Shown: in pieces, positions 24,395 through 34,126 of the stretch
Position numbering within the stretch: position 1 is the first letter of the stretch
Layout of the letters: every line of letters begins with the position of its first letter
Assembly (NCBI GenBank): GCA_038561985.1
Contig: CP073276.1
Coordinates: 2,790,001-2,854,000, forward strand
DNA from: Petrimonas sulfuriphila
Lineage (GTDB): Bacteria; Bacteroidota; Bacteroidia; Bacteroidales; Dysgonomonadaceae
Direction: 5' to 3'
Length of the DNA stretch: 64,000 nt
The notes under the pieces: generated by a model
The model's database searches: none
Seen by the model: only the letters and a program-made list of their open reading frames with translations
What the model was told of the DNA's origin: nothing
Translations under genes and position numbers: made by a program

Positions 24395-26596
24395 TTAATT
24401 CGCCATTTCGGAGAAAAACTTGATTCGGACCAAGCGGATTTCTGTTTCGGAATAATCGGAAAGTTCGTCCATAGCCTTATCCAGGTTATCGGTTTCGGCT
24501 TCCCGGAAATACTCGTAGATTTCTCTAACAGTATCCGTATCCATTACTTCTTCGAGGAAGTAGTTGATGTTTATTTTTGTACCCGAGTAGACAATAGCCT
24601 CAACTTCCGAAAGCATCTCGTTGAAATCTATTCCTTTGGATTCGGCCAGGTCGTCCAGGGCAACTTTTCTGTCGATAGCCTGTACGATAGAAACCTTGAG
24701 TTTTGATTTGTTAGCTACGGTCTTCACCCTCAAATCCTCGGGACGGATAATTTCGTTTTCTTCTACATGTTTCTTTATGAGTTCGATAAACTCCTGACCA
24801 TAACGTTTTGCTTTGCCGGCCCCTACACCCGGAATATTCTGCAGCTCTTCCAGTGTAATGGGGTAAGACGTAGCCATCGCTTCCAGGGAAGCGGGCTGAA
24901 AAATAACATACGGCGGGACGTTGAGTTTTTTGGATATTTTCTTTCGTAAGTCTTTCATCATCGAAAATAATGCCGGGTCGGCAGCTCCGGAATTTCCCCC
25001 TCCCGATGCGATTACGCCTTCTTCGGATTCGAGTTCTTCGATATCGGCATCATCTTCATCTTCCTCTTTCGTGATTTTGAAAGAAACGGGTTTTTTCAGG
25101 AATTCTTTTCCTTTCTTTGTGATCTTAAGAATTCCGTAATTCTCGATGTCCTTTTTTAAATAATTGTCAAGTAGTGCTTGACGGATAACCGTTTCCCAAG
25201 TGCTCTCCTCTTCATCCGATCCTGATCCGAACTCTTCTAACTCATTGTGTTCAAATGTTTCTATTTCGGATGTTTCTTTTCCGAGTAAAAAATTAATCAA
25301 ATAATCGGCCTTGTGCTTTTCCTTTAGCACGGAGATGGCCTCTAAAACGGTGACAAGTAATTCTTTAGCTTCCACTTTTATTTTTGGATTTAAACAATTA
25401 TCGCAGTTCCCACAATTGGGCTCGTTGTAATCTTCGCCGAAATAATGCAAGAGCATTTTCCTCCGGCAAACGGAAGTTTCGGCATAGGCGGCTGTTTCTA
25501 ACAGCAGTTGTTTCCCGATTTCCTGTTCGGAAACAGGCTTGCCCTGCATAAAACGTTCCAGTTTTTGCAAATCTTTGCTGGAATAGAAAGCAATACATTT
25601 GCCTTCTCCTCCGTCGCGGCCTGAACGGCCCGTCTCCTGGTAGTACCCTTCGAGACTTTTAGGTATGTCATAATGAATCACATAGCGTACATCGGGTTTG
25701 TCGATCCCCATGCCAAAAGCAATAGTAGCGACAATTACGTCTGCCTGCTCCATCAGAAACGCATCCTGATTGGCGCTTCGAGTGGCAGCGTCCATCCCGG
25801 CATGATAGGGCAGGGCCCGTATATCGTTGGCTTGCAGTATCTGTGCAAAATCGTCTACCTTTTTGCGGCTCAGGCAATAAACAATACCTGATTTTATGCC
25901 TTGAGAAAGGATATATTTTATGATCTCCTTATCAACCTTATCGGTTTTCTTTCTTACTTCGTAGTATAGATTGGACCGGTTGAAGGATGATTTAAAAACG
26001 GCTGCGTCCAGCATACCCAGTGTCTTCTGAATATCATGCTGCACCTTGGGTGTGGCCGTTGCCGTCAACGCAACGACGGGCCGAGGGCCTATTTCGTTGA
26101 TAATGGGTTTTATGCGCCGGTACTCGGGGCGAAAATCGTGTCCCCATTCCGATATACAGTGTGCTTCATCCACCGCGTAAAACGAGATGGGCACGTTTTG
26201 GAGAAAATCAATATTCTCCATCTTGGTAAGTGATTCGGGAGCAACATACAGCAACTTGGTTTTTCCCGAAACAATATCTTGTTTAACTTTCTCAATTTCC
26301 TGTTTATTCAGCGAAGAGTTCAGAAAATGAGCAACGCCGTCTTCTTCGCTAAAATTCCGCATGGCATCCACCTGATTTTTCATCAGTGCGATAAGTGGCG
26401 AAATGATAATTGCCGTACCTTTGGAAAGCAATGCCGGCAGCTGGTAACAAAGCGATTTACCGCCCCCGGTAGGCATTAATACAAAAGTATCCTTCCCGGA
26501 CAAGACACTTTCGATAATGGCTTTTTGATTTCCTTTAAACGTGTCGAACCCGAAATATTTCTTTAATTCTTCGTATAGAGTCTTTTGTTTTTCCAT
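24395..26596 (-). CDS. recQ: ATP-dependent DNA helicase RecQ
   Basis: A 733-residue 3'-5' helicase for recombination and repair. Motif 0/I are FKGNQKAIIE and LMPTGGGKSLCYQLPA, the DEAH box is in FYAVDEAHCISEWGHDFRPE, and motif VI is YQETGRSGRDG. The RecQ zinc-binding site is at CGNCDNC with an upstream cysteine. A winged-helix (RQC) domain and an HRDC domain (SYPITLEELQNIPGVGAGKA) follow. Between RQC and HRDC lies an acidic, glycine-containing linker (EEDEDDADIEELESEEG). A further helical C-terminal extension of about 100 residues follows HRDC, so the protein is longer than E. coli RecQ (about 610). Confidence 0.94.
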   Translation of the reverse strand: MEKQKTLYEELKKYFGFDTFKGNQKAIIESVLSGKDTFVLMPTGGGKSLCYQLPALLSKGTAIIISPLIALMKNQVDAMRNFSEEDGVAHFLNSSLNKQEIEKVKQDIVSGKTKLLYVAPESLTKMENIDFLQNVPISFYAVDEAHCISEWGHDFRPEYRRIKPIINEIGPRPVVALTATATPKVQHDIQKTLGMLDAAVFKSSFNRSNLYYEVRKKTDKVDKEIIKYILSQGIKSGIVYCLSRKKVDDFAQILQANDIRALPYHAGMDAATRSANQDAFLMEQADVIVATIAFGMGIDKPDVRYVIHYDIPKSLEGYYQETGRSGRDGGEGKCIAFYSSKDLQKLERFMQGKPVSEQEIGKQLLLETAAYAETSVCRRKMLLHYFGEDYNEPNCGNCDNCLNPKIKVEAKELLVTVLEAISVLKEKHKADYLINFLLGKETSEIETFEHNELEEFGSGSDEEESTWETVIRQALLDNYLKKDIENYGILKITKKGKEFLKKPVSFKITKEEDEDDADIEELESEEGVIASGGGNSGAADPALFSMMKDLRKKISKKLNVPPYVIFQPASLEAMATSYPITLEELQNIPGVGAGKAKRYGQEFIELIKKHVEENEIIRPEDLRVKTVANKSKLKVSIVQAIDRKVALDDLAESKGIDFNEMLSEVEAIVYSGTKININYFLEEVMDTDTVREIYEYFREAETDNLDKAMDELSDYSETEIRLVRIKFFSEMAN

Positions 26597-26819
26597 AAGA
26601 GCAATTCCGCTACAAACTTAAAACATTTTCGTGCAAATGGAATAATGCAAATGTAAGAAAGTATTTTATATTTAAAAACAATTCCAATTCAAAAATAAAC
26701 ACTAAATTTAAGAATAAAAACCGAATAAACAAATTCTGATATTCATCTTTCGGGAGAAATAAAGACACAACAAACCACTTCCTGAAAAAGGAAGGAAAAA
26801 AGAAAAGAGAAAAGGCAAT

Positions 26820-28061
26820 TTAAGCTACTCTCAGGTGCCGGAAATCCGATTTTTCGAAATGCTTCACCGCATATTCGCGAGTTACGTGTAGTTTTTTCTT
26901 GTCTTCGGAAGGCAAACTGAACATGGCGTCTATCATAATGGCTTCCACAATGGAACGTAACCCACGGGCACCGAGTTTGAATTCGATGGCTTTGTCAACA
27001 ATGTACTCGTAAACATCCTTATCCAGGGTGAGTGTAACACCGTCCATGGAGAAGAGTTTTTCGTACTGTTTGATGATGGAGTTTTTGGGCTCGGTGAGGA
27101 TTCTCAGCAAAGCATCCCTGTCTAAGGGTTCCAGATAGGTAAGTATAGGCAGGCGTCCGATAATTTCGGGTATTAAGCCAAAAGCTTTTAAATCCATCGG
27201 GGTGATGTACTGGAGCAGGTTGTTACGGTCTATATCGGCGGTTCTTCCGCTGGCTGCATAACCTACTACGCGCGTATTCAGCCTGTTGGCTATTTTTTTC
27301 TCAATCCCGTCGAAAGCGCCCCCGCAAACAAACAATATATTCTTGGTATTTACTGCAATCATGCGCTGTTCGGGATGCTTTCTTCCGCCTTGCGGAGGAA
27401 CGTTTACGACTGATCCTTCCAGCAACTTCAACAATCCTTGTTGAACACCTTCGCCGCTGACATCGCGGGTGATGGACGGATTATCGCTTTTACGGGCAAT
27501 TTTATCTATTTCATCGATAAAAACGATACCACGCTCTGCTGCGGCGACATCATAATCGGCAACCTGCAGCAACCGGGTGAGAATACTTTCAATGTCTTCT
27601 CCCACGTATCCGGCTTCAGTAAGAACAGTAGCGTCGACGATGGTAAACGGAACACGCAGCAGTTTGGCGATCGTCCTAGCCAACAAAGTTTTTCCTGTTC
27701 CGGTGGCACCGACCATAATGATGTTTGATTTTTCGATTTCCACATCGTCTTTCACCGTCTTTTGCAGGATTCGCTTATAATGGTTGTAAACTGAAACAGA
27801 CAGAAAGCGTTTGGCACTGTCTTGGCCAATAACGTACTGGTCAAGAAATTCCTTGATCTGTTTCGGCTTGGGAAGTGAATTGAGTGAAATGTCGGGAGCC
27901 GATTTTCCACTGCTTTTGAACGTTTCGTTTACGATTTCGTGTGCCTGCTCAGAACACATATCGCAGATATAACCCGATATTCCCGAGATAAGCAGGTTCA
28001 CATCGTTTTCACTTCTTCCGCAGAAACTGCAATGATTGCTGCTGTTTGCTTTTTTTGCCAT
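26820..28061 (-). CDS. clpX: ATP-dependent Clp protease ATP-binding subunit ClpX
   Basis: A 413-residue AAA+ unfoldase that feeds substrates to ClpP. The N-terminal zinc-binding domain has CSFCGRSE and CDMCSEQA. Walker A is [12 protein letters not shown], Walker B is [13 protein letters not shown], the pore loop region lies in GGRKHPEQ, and sensor II is [10 protein letters not shown]. Length and order with clpP and tig upstream on the same strand match the usual arrangement. Confidence 0.96.
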   Translation of the reverse strand: MAKKANSSNHCSFCGRSENDVNLLISGISGYICDMCSEQAHEIVNETFKSSGKSAPDISLNSLPKPKQIKEFLDQYVIGQDSAKRFLSVSVYNHYKRILQKTVKDDVEIEKSNIIMVGATGTGKTLLARTIAKLLRVPFTIVDATVLTEAGYVGEDIESILTRLLQVADYDVAAAERGIVFIDEIDKIARKSDNPSITRDVSGEGVQQGLLKLLEGSVVNVPPQGGRKHPEQRMIAVNTKNILFVCGGAFDGIEKKIANRLNTRVVGYAASGRTADIDRNNLLQYITPMDLKAFGLIPEIIGRLPILTYLEPLDRDALLRILTEPKNSIIKQYEKLFSMDGVTLTLDKDVYEYIVDKAIEFKLGARGLRSIVEAIMIDAMFSLPSEDKKKLHVTREYAVKHFEKSDFRHLRVA

Positions 28062-28110
28062 TTTATTAGACTTTTAGATATCAGATTTCAGAAATCTGTT
28101 TTCTAACTTC

Positions 28111-28785
28111 TTATTTCTTAATTAATATATCATCCACCATTCCATATTCTTTGGCTTCTGAAGCACTCATCCAGAAATCACGGTCCGAATCGCGAGACAC
28201 TTCCTCGATGGGTCTTCCCGTATGTTTTGAAATGATGGCATTTAATTCCTGTTTTACCTTGGCAATTTCGCGAGCGGTAATCTCAATGTCAGATGCCTGT
28301 CCCTGAACGCCGCCCAGCGGTTGGTGAATCATTACACGTGAGTGCGTGAGCGCAAAGCGTTTCTTGGATGTTCCGGCAACCAGCAGAACGGCGGCCATAG
28401 ATGCTGCCATCCCGGTACAGATGGTGGTTACGTTGCTGGAGATGAACTGCATGGTGTCATATATTCCATAACCGGCATAAACGGATCCACCGGGAGAATT
28501 GATGTAAATGGAGATGTCTTTTCCCTGATCAGCAGAGTCGAGATAAAGCAGCTGCGCCTGTATGACATTGGCGGTGTAATCGTCGATCTGAGTGCCGAGA
28601 AAGATGATCCGGTCCATCATCAGACGTGAAAACACATCCATTTGGGCAACGTTCAACTGACGTTCTTCGATAATGGTCGGAGAGATGTATCCGCCACCTG
28701 CACTTATTATTTTTGTATAGCCGTCCAATCGGGCACTGCTCATCCCAAGATGCTTGACGGCATATTTTCTGAAATCGTTTTGCAT
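28111..28785 (-). CDS. clpP: ATP-dependent Clp protease proteolytic subunit ClpP
   Basis: A 224-residue serine protease that forms the degradation chamber. The catalytic serine is in TICTGMAASMAAVLL, the histidine in RVMIHQPLGG and the aspartate in EVSRDSDRDFWMS. YINSPGGSVYAGYGIYDT forms the oxyanion region. The start ATG 28785 (MQNDFRKYAVKH) is preferred over the in-frame codon at 28806, since the extra residues (IKKQKI) are not family sequence. The N-terminal 35 residues form a propeptide-like extension. Confidence 0.96.
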   Translation of the reverse strand: MQNDFRKYAVKHLGMSSARLDGYTKIISAGGGYISPTIIEERQLNVAQMDVFSRLMMDRIIFLGTQIDDYTANVIQAQLLYLDSADQGKDISIYINSPGGSVYAGYGIYDTMQFISSNVTTICTGMAASMAAVLLVAGTSKKRFALTHSRVMIHQPLGGVQGQASDIEITAREIAKVKQELNAIISKHTGRPIEEVSRDSDRDFWMSASEAKEYGMVDDILIKK

Positions 28786-28874
28786 AATTTTTTGTTTTTT
28801 TATCACCGGTTTTACTCCTGATGCAATGTGTGTGATTTAGACAATCAACCATCGGAATATCGTTTTCCGTGAAA

Positions 28875-28882
28875 CAAAGATA
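28875..28882 (-). promoter_or_regulatory. -7 promoter element upstream of clpP
   Basis: TATCTTTG on the reverse strand, about 90 bp before the clpP start codon. No convincing TTTG lies at the -33 distance. It suggests that clpP-clpX can be transcribed separately from tig. Confidence 0.4.
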
Positions 28883-28923
28883 TTTATTTTTAGGAGATAA
28901 TCTCCTTGTTTACGCAGAAGATT

Positions 28924-30297
28924 TTATTTTTCTTCTTTGTCCTCCGACAGTAACTTCTCGAAATCTTTTGATGGAATTTCCTTCTCGTTGACTTTAACGG
29001 TTTGTTTGAGCCATTCCATCACTTTGTTTTCAACCAGCTGGTCGTACATGTTTCTGACCGTATTCTGGTCACCCAGCATCCGTTTAACATAGTTTTCCAA
29101 CACGTCGGCGGGAACATTGCTCATCCCGTATTGCGCAAATTGTGCTCTGGCAACCTCGGCTGCAAAGGTTTCCAGGTCGCTGTTTTCGATTTTAATGTCC
29201 TGTTCCTTTACAATTTTCTCTTTTGACAGGTGATATTTTAAATCTTCAGCGATTTTCGGGTAGTCGTTTTCGATCGTTTCCGCTGTGTTTTTTTCGTTGG
29301 CTACCAATAACCACCGTTTCAGGAAAACATCGGGAAATTCAACGTCTTTCAACTTTTTCAGGATCAGTTCACGTGCCGATTTCATAAACAGGTTATCTGC
29401 TGCCGGTTTGAACTGGTTGTTCAGTAATTCCGTGACTTTTACCTTGAATTCCTCTTCCGATGAAACCACACCTTCACCCAACACTTTATCAAACAATTCC
29501 TGCTCCATAGCTGCTTCTTCGTACCGGGTAACTTCCTGGATCTCAAAAGAAAAGTCGGAGTCGACATCCGCTACGTTTTCTTTGGCGATCTGCAACAACG
29601 ATGCTATTTCCGCAGCGTTGTTGTCATAGGCTGTTTTGGGGTTGAAGACAACAGTATCGCCCACCTTGGCACCCACAAACTTCTTTTTTGTCTCTTCATC
29701 CTTGATGTACGATGGCATGATCATGCCGTTTTCGATTTCAATCAGGTTCTCTTTAGGTTCGCCGTTATCGATTTCCGATATCTTTCCTTTGATAAGATCG
29801 GTTTCGACCGTTTCGCCTTCCACTTTTTTATAGGAGCCGTAATTTTGTTTGTAGGCATCGTATTGTTTATCAAGCAAATCATCTTCCAGCTTGACGTTGT
29901 AATAAATGAGCGTGTCTCTTTTGTTGAGTGGAAGTTCAAATTCAGGAGCCAAAGCAACATCAAACTTAAATTCGAAATTTTCATCCTTGTCGAAATCGAT
30001 GGTTTTTTGTTCTTCTTCGTTTGGCAGCGGCTCACCCAGGATATTCAGTTCGTTTTCTTTGATGTATTTGTATAATTCGTTGCTTACTAACTTGTTGATT
30101 TCTTCGGCAAGAATAGATTTTCCATACATTTTCTGAATAATTCCTTTGGGAATTTTTCCTTGTCTAAAACCAGGGATATTGGCTTTTTGACGGAATTGAT
30201 TCAACGATTTGTCAACGTTTTCCTGATAATCCGGTTTTTCTAATTCTATGGCGATGATGCCGTTTACATTGTCTGTTTTGTTGAGTGTTACCTTCAT
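28924..30297 (-). CDS. tig: Trigger factor, ribosome-associated chaperone
   Basis: A 457-residue protein. The N-terminal ribosome-binding domain contains IPGFRQGKIPKGIIQKMYGKS-like sequence (NIPGFRQGKIPKG at about 40-52), the trigger factor signature. The central region is the weakly conserved PPIase-like domain (VGDTVVFNPKT near 210) and the C-terminal two-thirds is the helical chaperone cradle. It assists folding of nascent chains. It is the first gene of the tig-clpP-clpX run, although each gap (138 and 49 bp) leaves room for separate promoters. Confidence 0.92.
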   Translation of the reverse strand: MKVTLNKTDNVNGIIAIELEKPDYQENVDKSLNQFRQKANIPGFRQGKIPKGIIQKMYGKSILAEEINKLVSNELYKYIKENELNILGEPLPNEEEQKTIDFDKDENFEFKFDVALAPEFELPLNKRDTLIYYNVKLEDDLLDKQYDAYKQNYGSYKKVEGETVETDLIKGKISEIDNGEPKENLIEIENGMIMPSYIKDEETKKKFVGAKVGDTVVFNPKTAYDNNAAEIASLLQIAKENVADVDSDFSFEIQEVTRYEEAAMEQELFDKVLGEGVVSSEEEFKVKVTELLNNQFKPAADNLFMKSARELILKKLKDVEFPDVFLKRWLLVANEKNTAETIENDYPKIAEDLKYHLSKEKIVKEQDIKIENSDLETFAAEVARAQFAQYGMSNVPADVLENYVKRMLGDQNTVRNMYDQLVENKVMEWLKQTVKVNEKEIPSKDFEKLLSEDKEEK

Positions 30298-30387
30298 TTG
30301 AACTGTTTATTTTACGCTTTATAAGTTTTGTTCCAGTTTGAAAATCAATCGATTTAAATAGTAAAACCGATTTTTTAAAATTGGATG

Positions 30388-30418
30388 CAAAAATACGCTT
30401 TATATTGATAACTGCAAA
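30388..30418 (-). promoter_or_regulatory. Promoter of tig
   Basis: Reverse strand: TTTG at 30418-30415, a 19-bp spacer, then TATTTTTG at 30395-30388. Both elements fit the Bacteroidota consensus. The start site would lie near 30381, about 85 bp before the tig ATG. Confidence 0.6.
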
Positions 30419-30483
30419 AAATATTTGAGAGTTAATTATTTAAACAATGCAAAATAAGCCCTTCGCATTCACCCGATTTTAGC

Positions 30484-30491
30484 TATCTTTG
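30484..30491 (+). promoter_or_regulatory. -7 element of the CPBP protease gene
   Basis: TATCTTTG followed by C, 19 bp before the ATG at 30511, on the opposite strand to the tig promoter. This gives a very short leader. The -33 element is poor. Confidence 0.45.
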
Positions 30492-30510
30492 CAGCTCGAA
30501 ATTACGAAAC

Positions 30511-31401
30511 ATGCAAAAAATACTCGAACATAGCTCACAACGTGCAAGAATTATCTACCTGCTTCTGTTCTCCCTGATGGGCTCGTTTTTGGCCGGAGCA
30601 GTCTTGTTTGTGGTTGGAATTTCACTGCCATCCGTAGACGGAAGCATCTGGTATTATCGGTTCAGCATTATCTTGCAGGATATTTTTGTGATGTTTCTGC
30701 CCGCTTACACTCTTTGTCTGTGGATTGCGGATAAGCCGATGCAGATGATGGGGGTAAGGAAAACCCGAAAAATGTCGCAAGGTCTTCTGTACGGTTTTTT
30801 AATTTTTGGAGTTTCCTATCCCGCAATAGCGGTTATCGCTCAGTGGAATGAACAGATTGTGCTTCCTGACTCATTGACGGGAGTGGAGAATTGGATGCGG
30901 CAGATGGAGGACGCCGCCAAGGATGTTACCGATCTCTTCCTTTCGGGGGAAACCTTATCCGACTTGTTTTTGAATTTGTTGATTATTGCTGCTGCTGCCG
31001 CTTTTGTGGAAGAGATTTTTTTCAGGGGTGCCTTGCAACAGCTTATCGAAAAATGGTTGCGTAACGGCCATGTGGCAGTGTGGACAGCCGCCTTTATTTT
31101 CAGTGCCATTCACTTGCAATTTTATGGTTTTCTCCCGCGACTGGTTATGGGGGCTGTGTTGGGGTACCTGTTTCTTTATTCACGAAATTTATGGATTCCC
31201 ATGCTTTATCATTTTGTGAATAATGCGGCTGTGGTTGTGATCACGTACTTCTGGGGAGAAAGCAATTTTCTGGAACAACTGGAAGATAAGCCCCTGACGT
31301 GGGTTTCGTTTATTGTGATGATTGTGAGTGGGTTGTTGACCTATTTCCTGTTTTCACAATACAAGGTACAAGTTAAAGTTGAAAATGATGATTCAAATTA
31401 G
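30511..31401 (+). CDS. CPBP-family intramembrane glutamic endopeptidase
   Basis: A 296-residue integral membrane protein with about eight hydrophobic helices. The Abi/CPBP motifs are clear: AAFVEEIFFRGALQQ (EExxxR) at about 166-180, FIFSAIHLQFYG (FxxxH) at about 197-208, and MLYHFVNNAAVVVI (HxxxN) at about 234-247. These residues form the active site of the Rce1/CPBP group, whose members process prenylated proteins or peptides, or scaffold other enzymes. The substrate here is unknown. It overlaps the next gene by 17 bp. Confidence 0.85.
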   Translation: MQKILEHSSQRARIIYLLLFSLMGSFLAGAVLFVVGISLPSVDGSIWYYRFSIILQDIFVMFLPAYTLCLWIADKPMQMMGVRKTRKMSQGLLYGFLIFGVSYPAIAVIAQWNEQIVLPDSLTGVENWMRQMEDAAKDVTDLFLSGETLSDLFLNLLIIAAAAAFVEEIFFRGALQQLIEKWLRNGHVAVWTAAFIFSAIHLQFYGFLPRLVMGAVLGYLFLYSRNLWIPMLYHFVNNAAVVVITYFWGESNFLEQLEDKPLTWVSFIVMIVSGLLTYFLFSQYKVQVKVENDDSN

Positions 31402-31984
31402 AGACACTATATTATCAGACGATATTTTTGAAGAGCATTTTATTTGTCATTTAACCAAATGTAAAGGTGCTTGTTGTGTTGAAGGTGATTCTGGCGCGCC
31501 GTTGGAACAGGAGGAATTTGAGCAAATACAGTCGATCCTGCCTGAGATATGGAACGATTTGTCGCCCAAGGCGCAGGCTCTTATTGAAGAACAGGGCATT
31601 GCTTATACCGATTATGACGGTGAACTGGTAACATCCATCATCAACGGCCGGGAATGTGTGTTCACCTACTTTGATGCGGATGGTACATGCAAATGTTCCA
31701 TTGAAAAAGCCTGCCGCGAAGGCCGTATTCAGGTGCAGAAACCCATTTCGTGCCACCTTTATCCCATACGTTTACAGAAGCTGAGCGAATTTACGGCAGT
31801 AAACTACAACCGTTGGTCGATATGCAAGCCCGCTGTGAAACTTGGAAAACGTGAAGGGGTAAAGATCTACGAGTTTCTTCGTGAGCCGCTTATACGTAGG
31901 TTCGGTGAAGAATGGTACAAGGAGGTTTGTGAAGCGGCAAAGTTGCTGGAAGAGGAGAAAAGAGCAGATAGCAGGGAGCCCTAG
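31385..31984 (+). CDS. DUF3109 family cysteine-rich protein
   Basis: A 199-residue soluble protein with a cysteine pattern suited to a metal or Fe-S cluster: CHLTKCKGACCVEGDSG near the start, GECVF-like NGRECVFTYFDADGTCKCSI in mid-protein, then KACREG and ISCHLYPIRL and WSICKPA. This matches the DUF3109 family, related to the YkgJ-type CxxxCxxCC group. No reaction is known. ATG 31385 is used, inside the end of the CPBP gene. Its TAG stop shares a palindromic CTAG with the stop of the convergent gene. Confidence 0.8.
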   Translation: MMIQIRDTILSDDIFEEHFICHLTKCKGACCVEGDSGAPLEQEEFEQIQSILPEIWNDLSPKAQALIEEQGIAYTDYDGELVTSIINGRECVFTYFDADGTCKCSIEKACREGRIQVQKPISCHLYPIRLQKLSEFTAVNYNRWSICKPAVKLGKREGVKIYEFLREPLIRRFGEEWYKEVCEAAKLLEEEKRADSREP

Positions 31985-33567
31985 AAAATATCCATTGCCT
32001 TTTTCTTTTCTTCAATCATTTTATAAAACACGGGTGTTACATCTGTTTTCGGTTGGCTAAGAAGATAGATCCGGGTTCCGTATTCATCGGCATATTTATT
32101 TTCAATTTTGCCTTTCAGGTGAACACTCCTGAACAGGTTGAGGGTTGTGCTGTCGGGTTCCGGACCGATCCAGATAATGTTTAGAATAACTGGATAATGC
32201 GGAATCCAAAAAATGTAATCGGTACTTAACGAGTAGGCTTCCGGCACTTTATCCCTGTTGTAATAATTTATAGCTCCCGCAAGGCCGTAATTGTCACAGA
32301 ACAGGAGTGTTGATTGTTTCTCTTTATCAGGGATTTGATTGTAAGCCTCTCTTGTTTTTGCGGCCAGTTCTTTCCAACCGGTCATATTGGCAAAATCTTG
32401 AGGAAGTTGACGCTGGGAACCATCCTCCCAGTCGAGTAGCCCCATCTTGTTATAGAACTCCTGATTTTCCGCGATGTATTTGGGAGAGTGGTAGGGCATG
32501 ATGTAAGGGCCGAGAAAAAGGAAAGCACCCATGCTCAGCCCTCCCAGCAACGAGAATACCACAACCCTGCCTTTCCCGATCATGCGTTCCGGATAAACAC
32601 TGCCAAAAGCCAGCAAAACGGGATAAAGCCCCAGCGCATAATAACTCTTCGCCCTGCAAAGGGTGAACAGTGTAAGGACGACAAGGAAAGTTATTCCGAT
32701 GAACCGGAATTGGCGAAAAGGCTTGTAAAAGATAAACGACCAGAACGCAGCCAAGACAGGAAATACTCCAAACATCAAAAAACGGGGTTGGGTAATTAAA
32801 AACTCTGCATGACTGATGTGAGACAGCTGGCTTTCGTTCAGCGCTTTCATGTGATGAAAGACCGGCAGGTTATTGTTGGCTTGCCAGATAATATTGGGCA
32901 GGATTAGCAGCAGGCAGATTCCTGCAGCATAATAGAAATATCTATGGGTTAAAATTTTCCTTTGAGAAGAAAGAAGTAACCCAATTAACAACCCCGCGAT
33001 AAGAAAAAACACCGTGTATTTATTGTTGATAGCTAGTGCACAGATAACCCCTGACATGAGCAACCATTTGTTGTTTTGGGAAGTGATAAATTTGACGAGC
33101 GTGTAAAAAATGATTGTCCACACAAGGATATCGAAAGCGTTTGGGTGAAAAAGGATATTAAGTCGGGAAAAAGGAGAAAAAATCAGCAAAACTGAGGCAA
33201 GCATCTTGGCCGGAAGCCCTCCTTTCAGTTCCTCCACCAGGAACCAAACCATCACGACCGTTAACGTGCCGAAGAGGGCAGGAAAGAAACGTACCCAGAA
33301 TAACCCTCCACCCAACAACTGGATTATTGCGGCAATCCACGAGGTAAAAGGAGGCACTGAAATGTACCCCGCAGCCGGATGAAAAGCCTGGTCGAGATAG
33401 AGAAACTCATCGCGGTGCAGTTCGTATTCCGGATTGACCATGACGTACTGCAAAACAAATTTGACAAGAACCAAAAGAAACAGCATGCCGTAGCGGGAGA
33501 AAAGGGAAAATATCCTCTTTATTTTCTTTTGGCCGGTCGATACGCAATTTTTTTTATCAGCATTCAC
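31981..33567 (-). CDS. GT39/ArnT-like membrane glycosyltransferase
   Basis: A 528-residue multi-spanning membrane protein. The first extracytoplasmic loop has YELHRDEFLYLDQAFH at about 50-65, where the D-E pair corresponds to the catalytic aspartate/glutamate of the PMT_2 / GT-C superfamily. HPAAGYISVPPFTSW follows, as in ArnT-like enzymes. About ten to twelve hydrophobic helices and a C-terminal soluble domain complete it. Such proteins transfer sugar from a polyprenyl-phosphate carrier; a polyprenol-phosphate mannose synthase encoded at 43433 could supply the donor (inference). The GTG start at 33567 overlaps the DMP19 stop (GTGA). Confidence 0.75.
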   Translation of the reverse strand: MNADKKNCVSTGQKKIKRIFSLFSRYGMLFLLVLVKFVLQYVMVNPEYELHRDEFLYLDQAFHPAAGYISVPPFTSWIAAIIQLLGGGLFWVRFFPALFGTLTVVMVWFLVEELKGGLPAKMLASVLLIFSPFSRLNILFHPNAFDILVWTIIFYTLVKFITSQNNKWLLMSGVICALAINNKYTVFFLIAGLLIGLLLSSQRKILTHRYFYYAAGICLLLILPNIIWQANNNLPVFHHMKALNESQLSHISHAEFLITQPRFLMFGVFPVLAAFWSFIFYKPFRQFRFIGITFLVVLTLFTLCRAKSYYALGLYPVLLAFGSVYPERMIGKGRVVVFSLLGGLSMGAFLFLGPYIMPYHSPKYIAENQEFYNKMGLLDWEDGSQRQLPQDFANMTGWKELAAKTREAYNQIPDKEKQSTLLFCDNYGLAGAINYYNRDKVPEAYSLSTDYIFWIPHYPVILNIIWIGPEPDSTTLNLFRSVHLKGKIENKYADEYGTRIYLLSQPKTDVTPVFYKMIEEKKKAMDIF

Positions 33568-34064
33568 TTGACCACTTCCGCAAAATCTTCCATGTTTTCA
33601 TCCACGTATGCTGCAATAACAGAAGTCTCTTCCTCTTCTATTTCCATATACTTTTCTTCCAATTCATCGAACTGTTCGAATTGTTCATACATGGCCATGA
33701 ATTCCTCTTCGGTGGTGTCACGCTCGAGTTCAGCCCGGTGGCTATCGTAAATTTCCTTGGCTTTGTACAGGATTTTCGATAACCCTTTAGCTCCCATCGA
33801 CTTCAAGGCCTTCGCCGCAGGGTTGTCAAAAAGGTACCCGCCGTATCCGTTCTGGATCAACTGCACGAAACCCCCTTCGCGCACTTCGTCCGTAAAAAAC
33901 CGGAAAGCCAGAAGCGTGTGTTGGTAACCATTTAGCTTATGCATGTTCTCTGCCGTAATGCCCCCGTCTAACACTTCCAGGTAAGCATCGGTAAACACCT
34001 TCAGAAATTCATCCATGCCTTTTTCGGCTGCCTTGATAATCTTTTGTTCGGGAATTTGAATCAT
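33564..34064 (-). CDS. DMP19/DUF4375-like protein
   Basis: A 166-residue soluble protein. The segment FRFFTDEVREGGFVQLIQNGYGGYLFDNP at about 55-83 (read in two parts: FFTDEVREGGF and QLIQNGYGGY) is typical of the DMP19/DUF4375 family. In Neisseria a related protein mimics DNA and blocks a repressor; whether that extends to Bacteroidota is unknown. The C-terminal half is acidic (EEEFMAMYEQFEQFDELEEK), which would suit a DNA mimic. It is translationally coupled to the glycosyltransferase downstream. Confidence 0.65.
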   Translation of the reverse strand: MIQIPEQKIIKAAEKGMDEFLKVFTDAYLEVLDGGITAENMHKLNGYQHTLLAFRFFTDEVREGGFVQLIQNGYGGYLFDNPAAKALKSMGAKGLSKILYKAKEIYDSHRAELERDTTEEEFMAMYEQFEQFDELEEKYMEIEEEETSVIAAYVDENMEDFAEVVK

Positions 34065-34126
34065 ATTACTTCACGTTTTATTTGTTTTTAATAAATTTTG
34101 AAGGTGTTACCTGCCGTATAAAAAAC

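Noticed and set aside
28891-28906. Small palindrome after tig (GGAGATAATCTCC)
   Set aside because: Loop is too small and no T-run follows on the transcribed strand, so it is not a convincing terminator.
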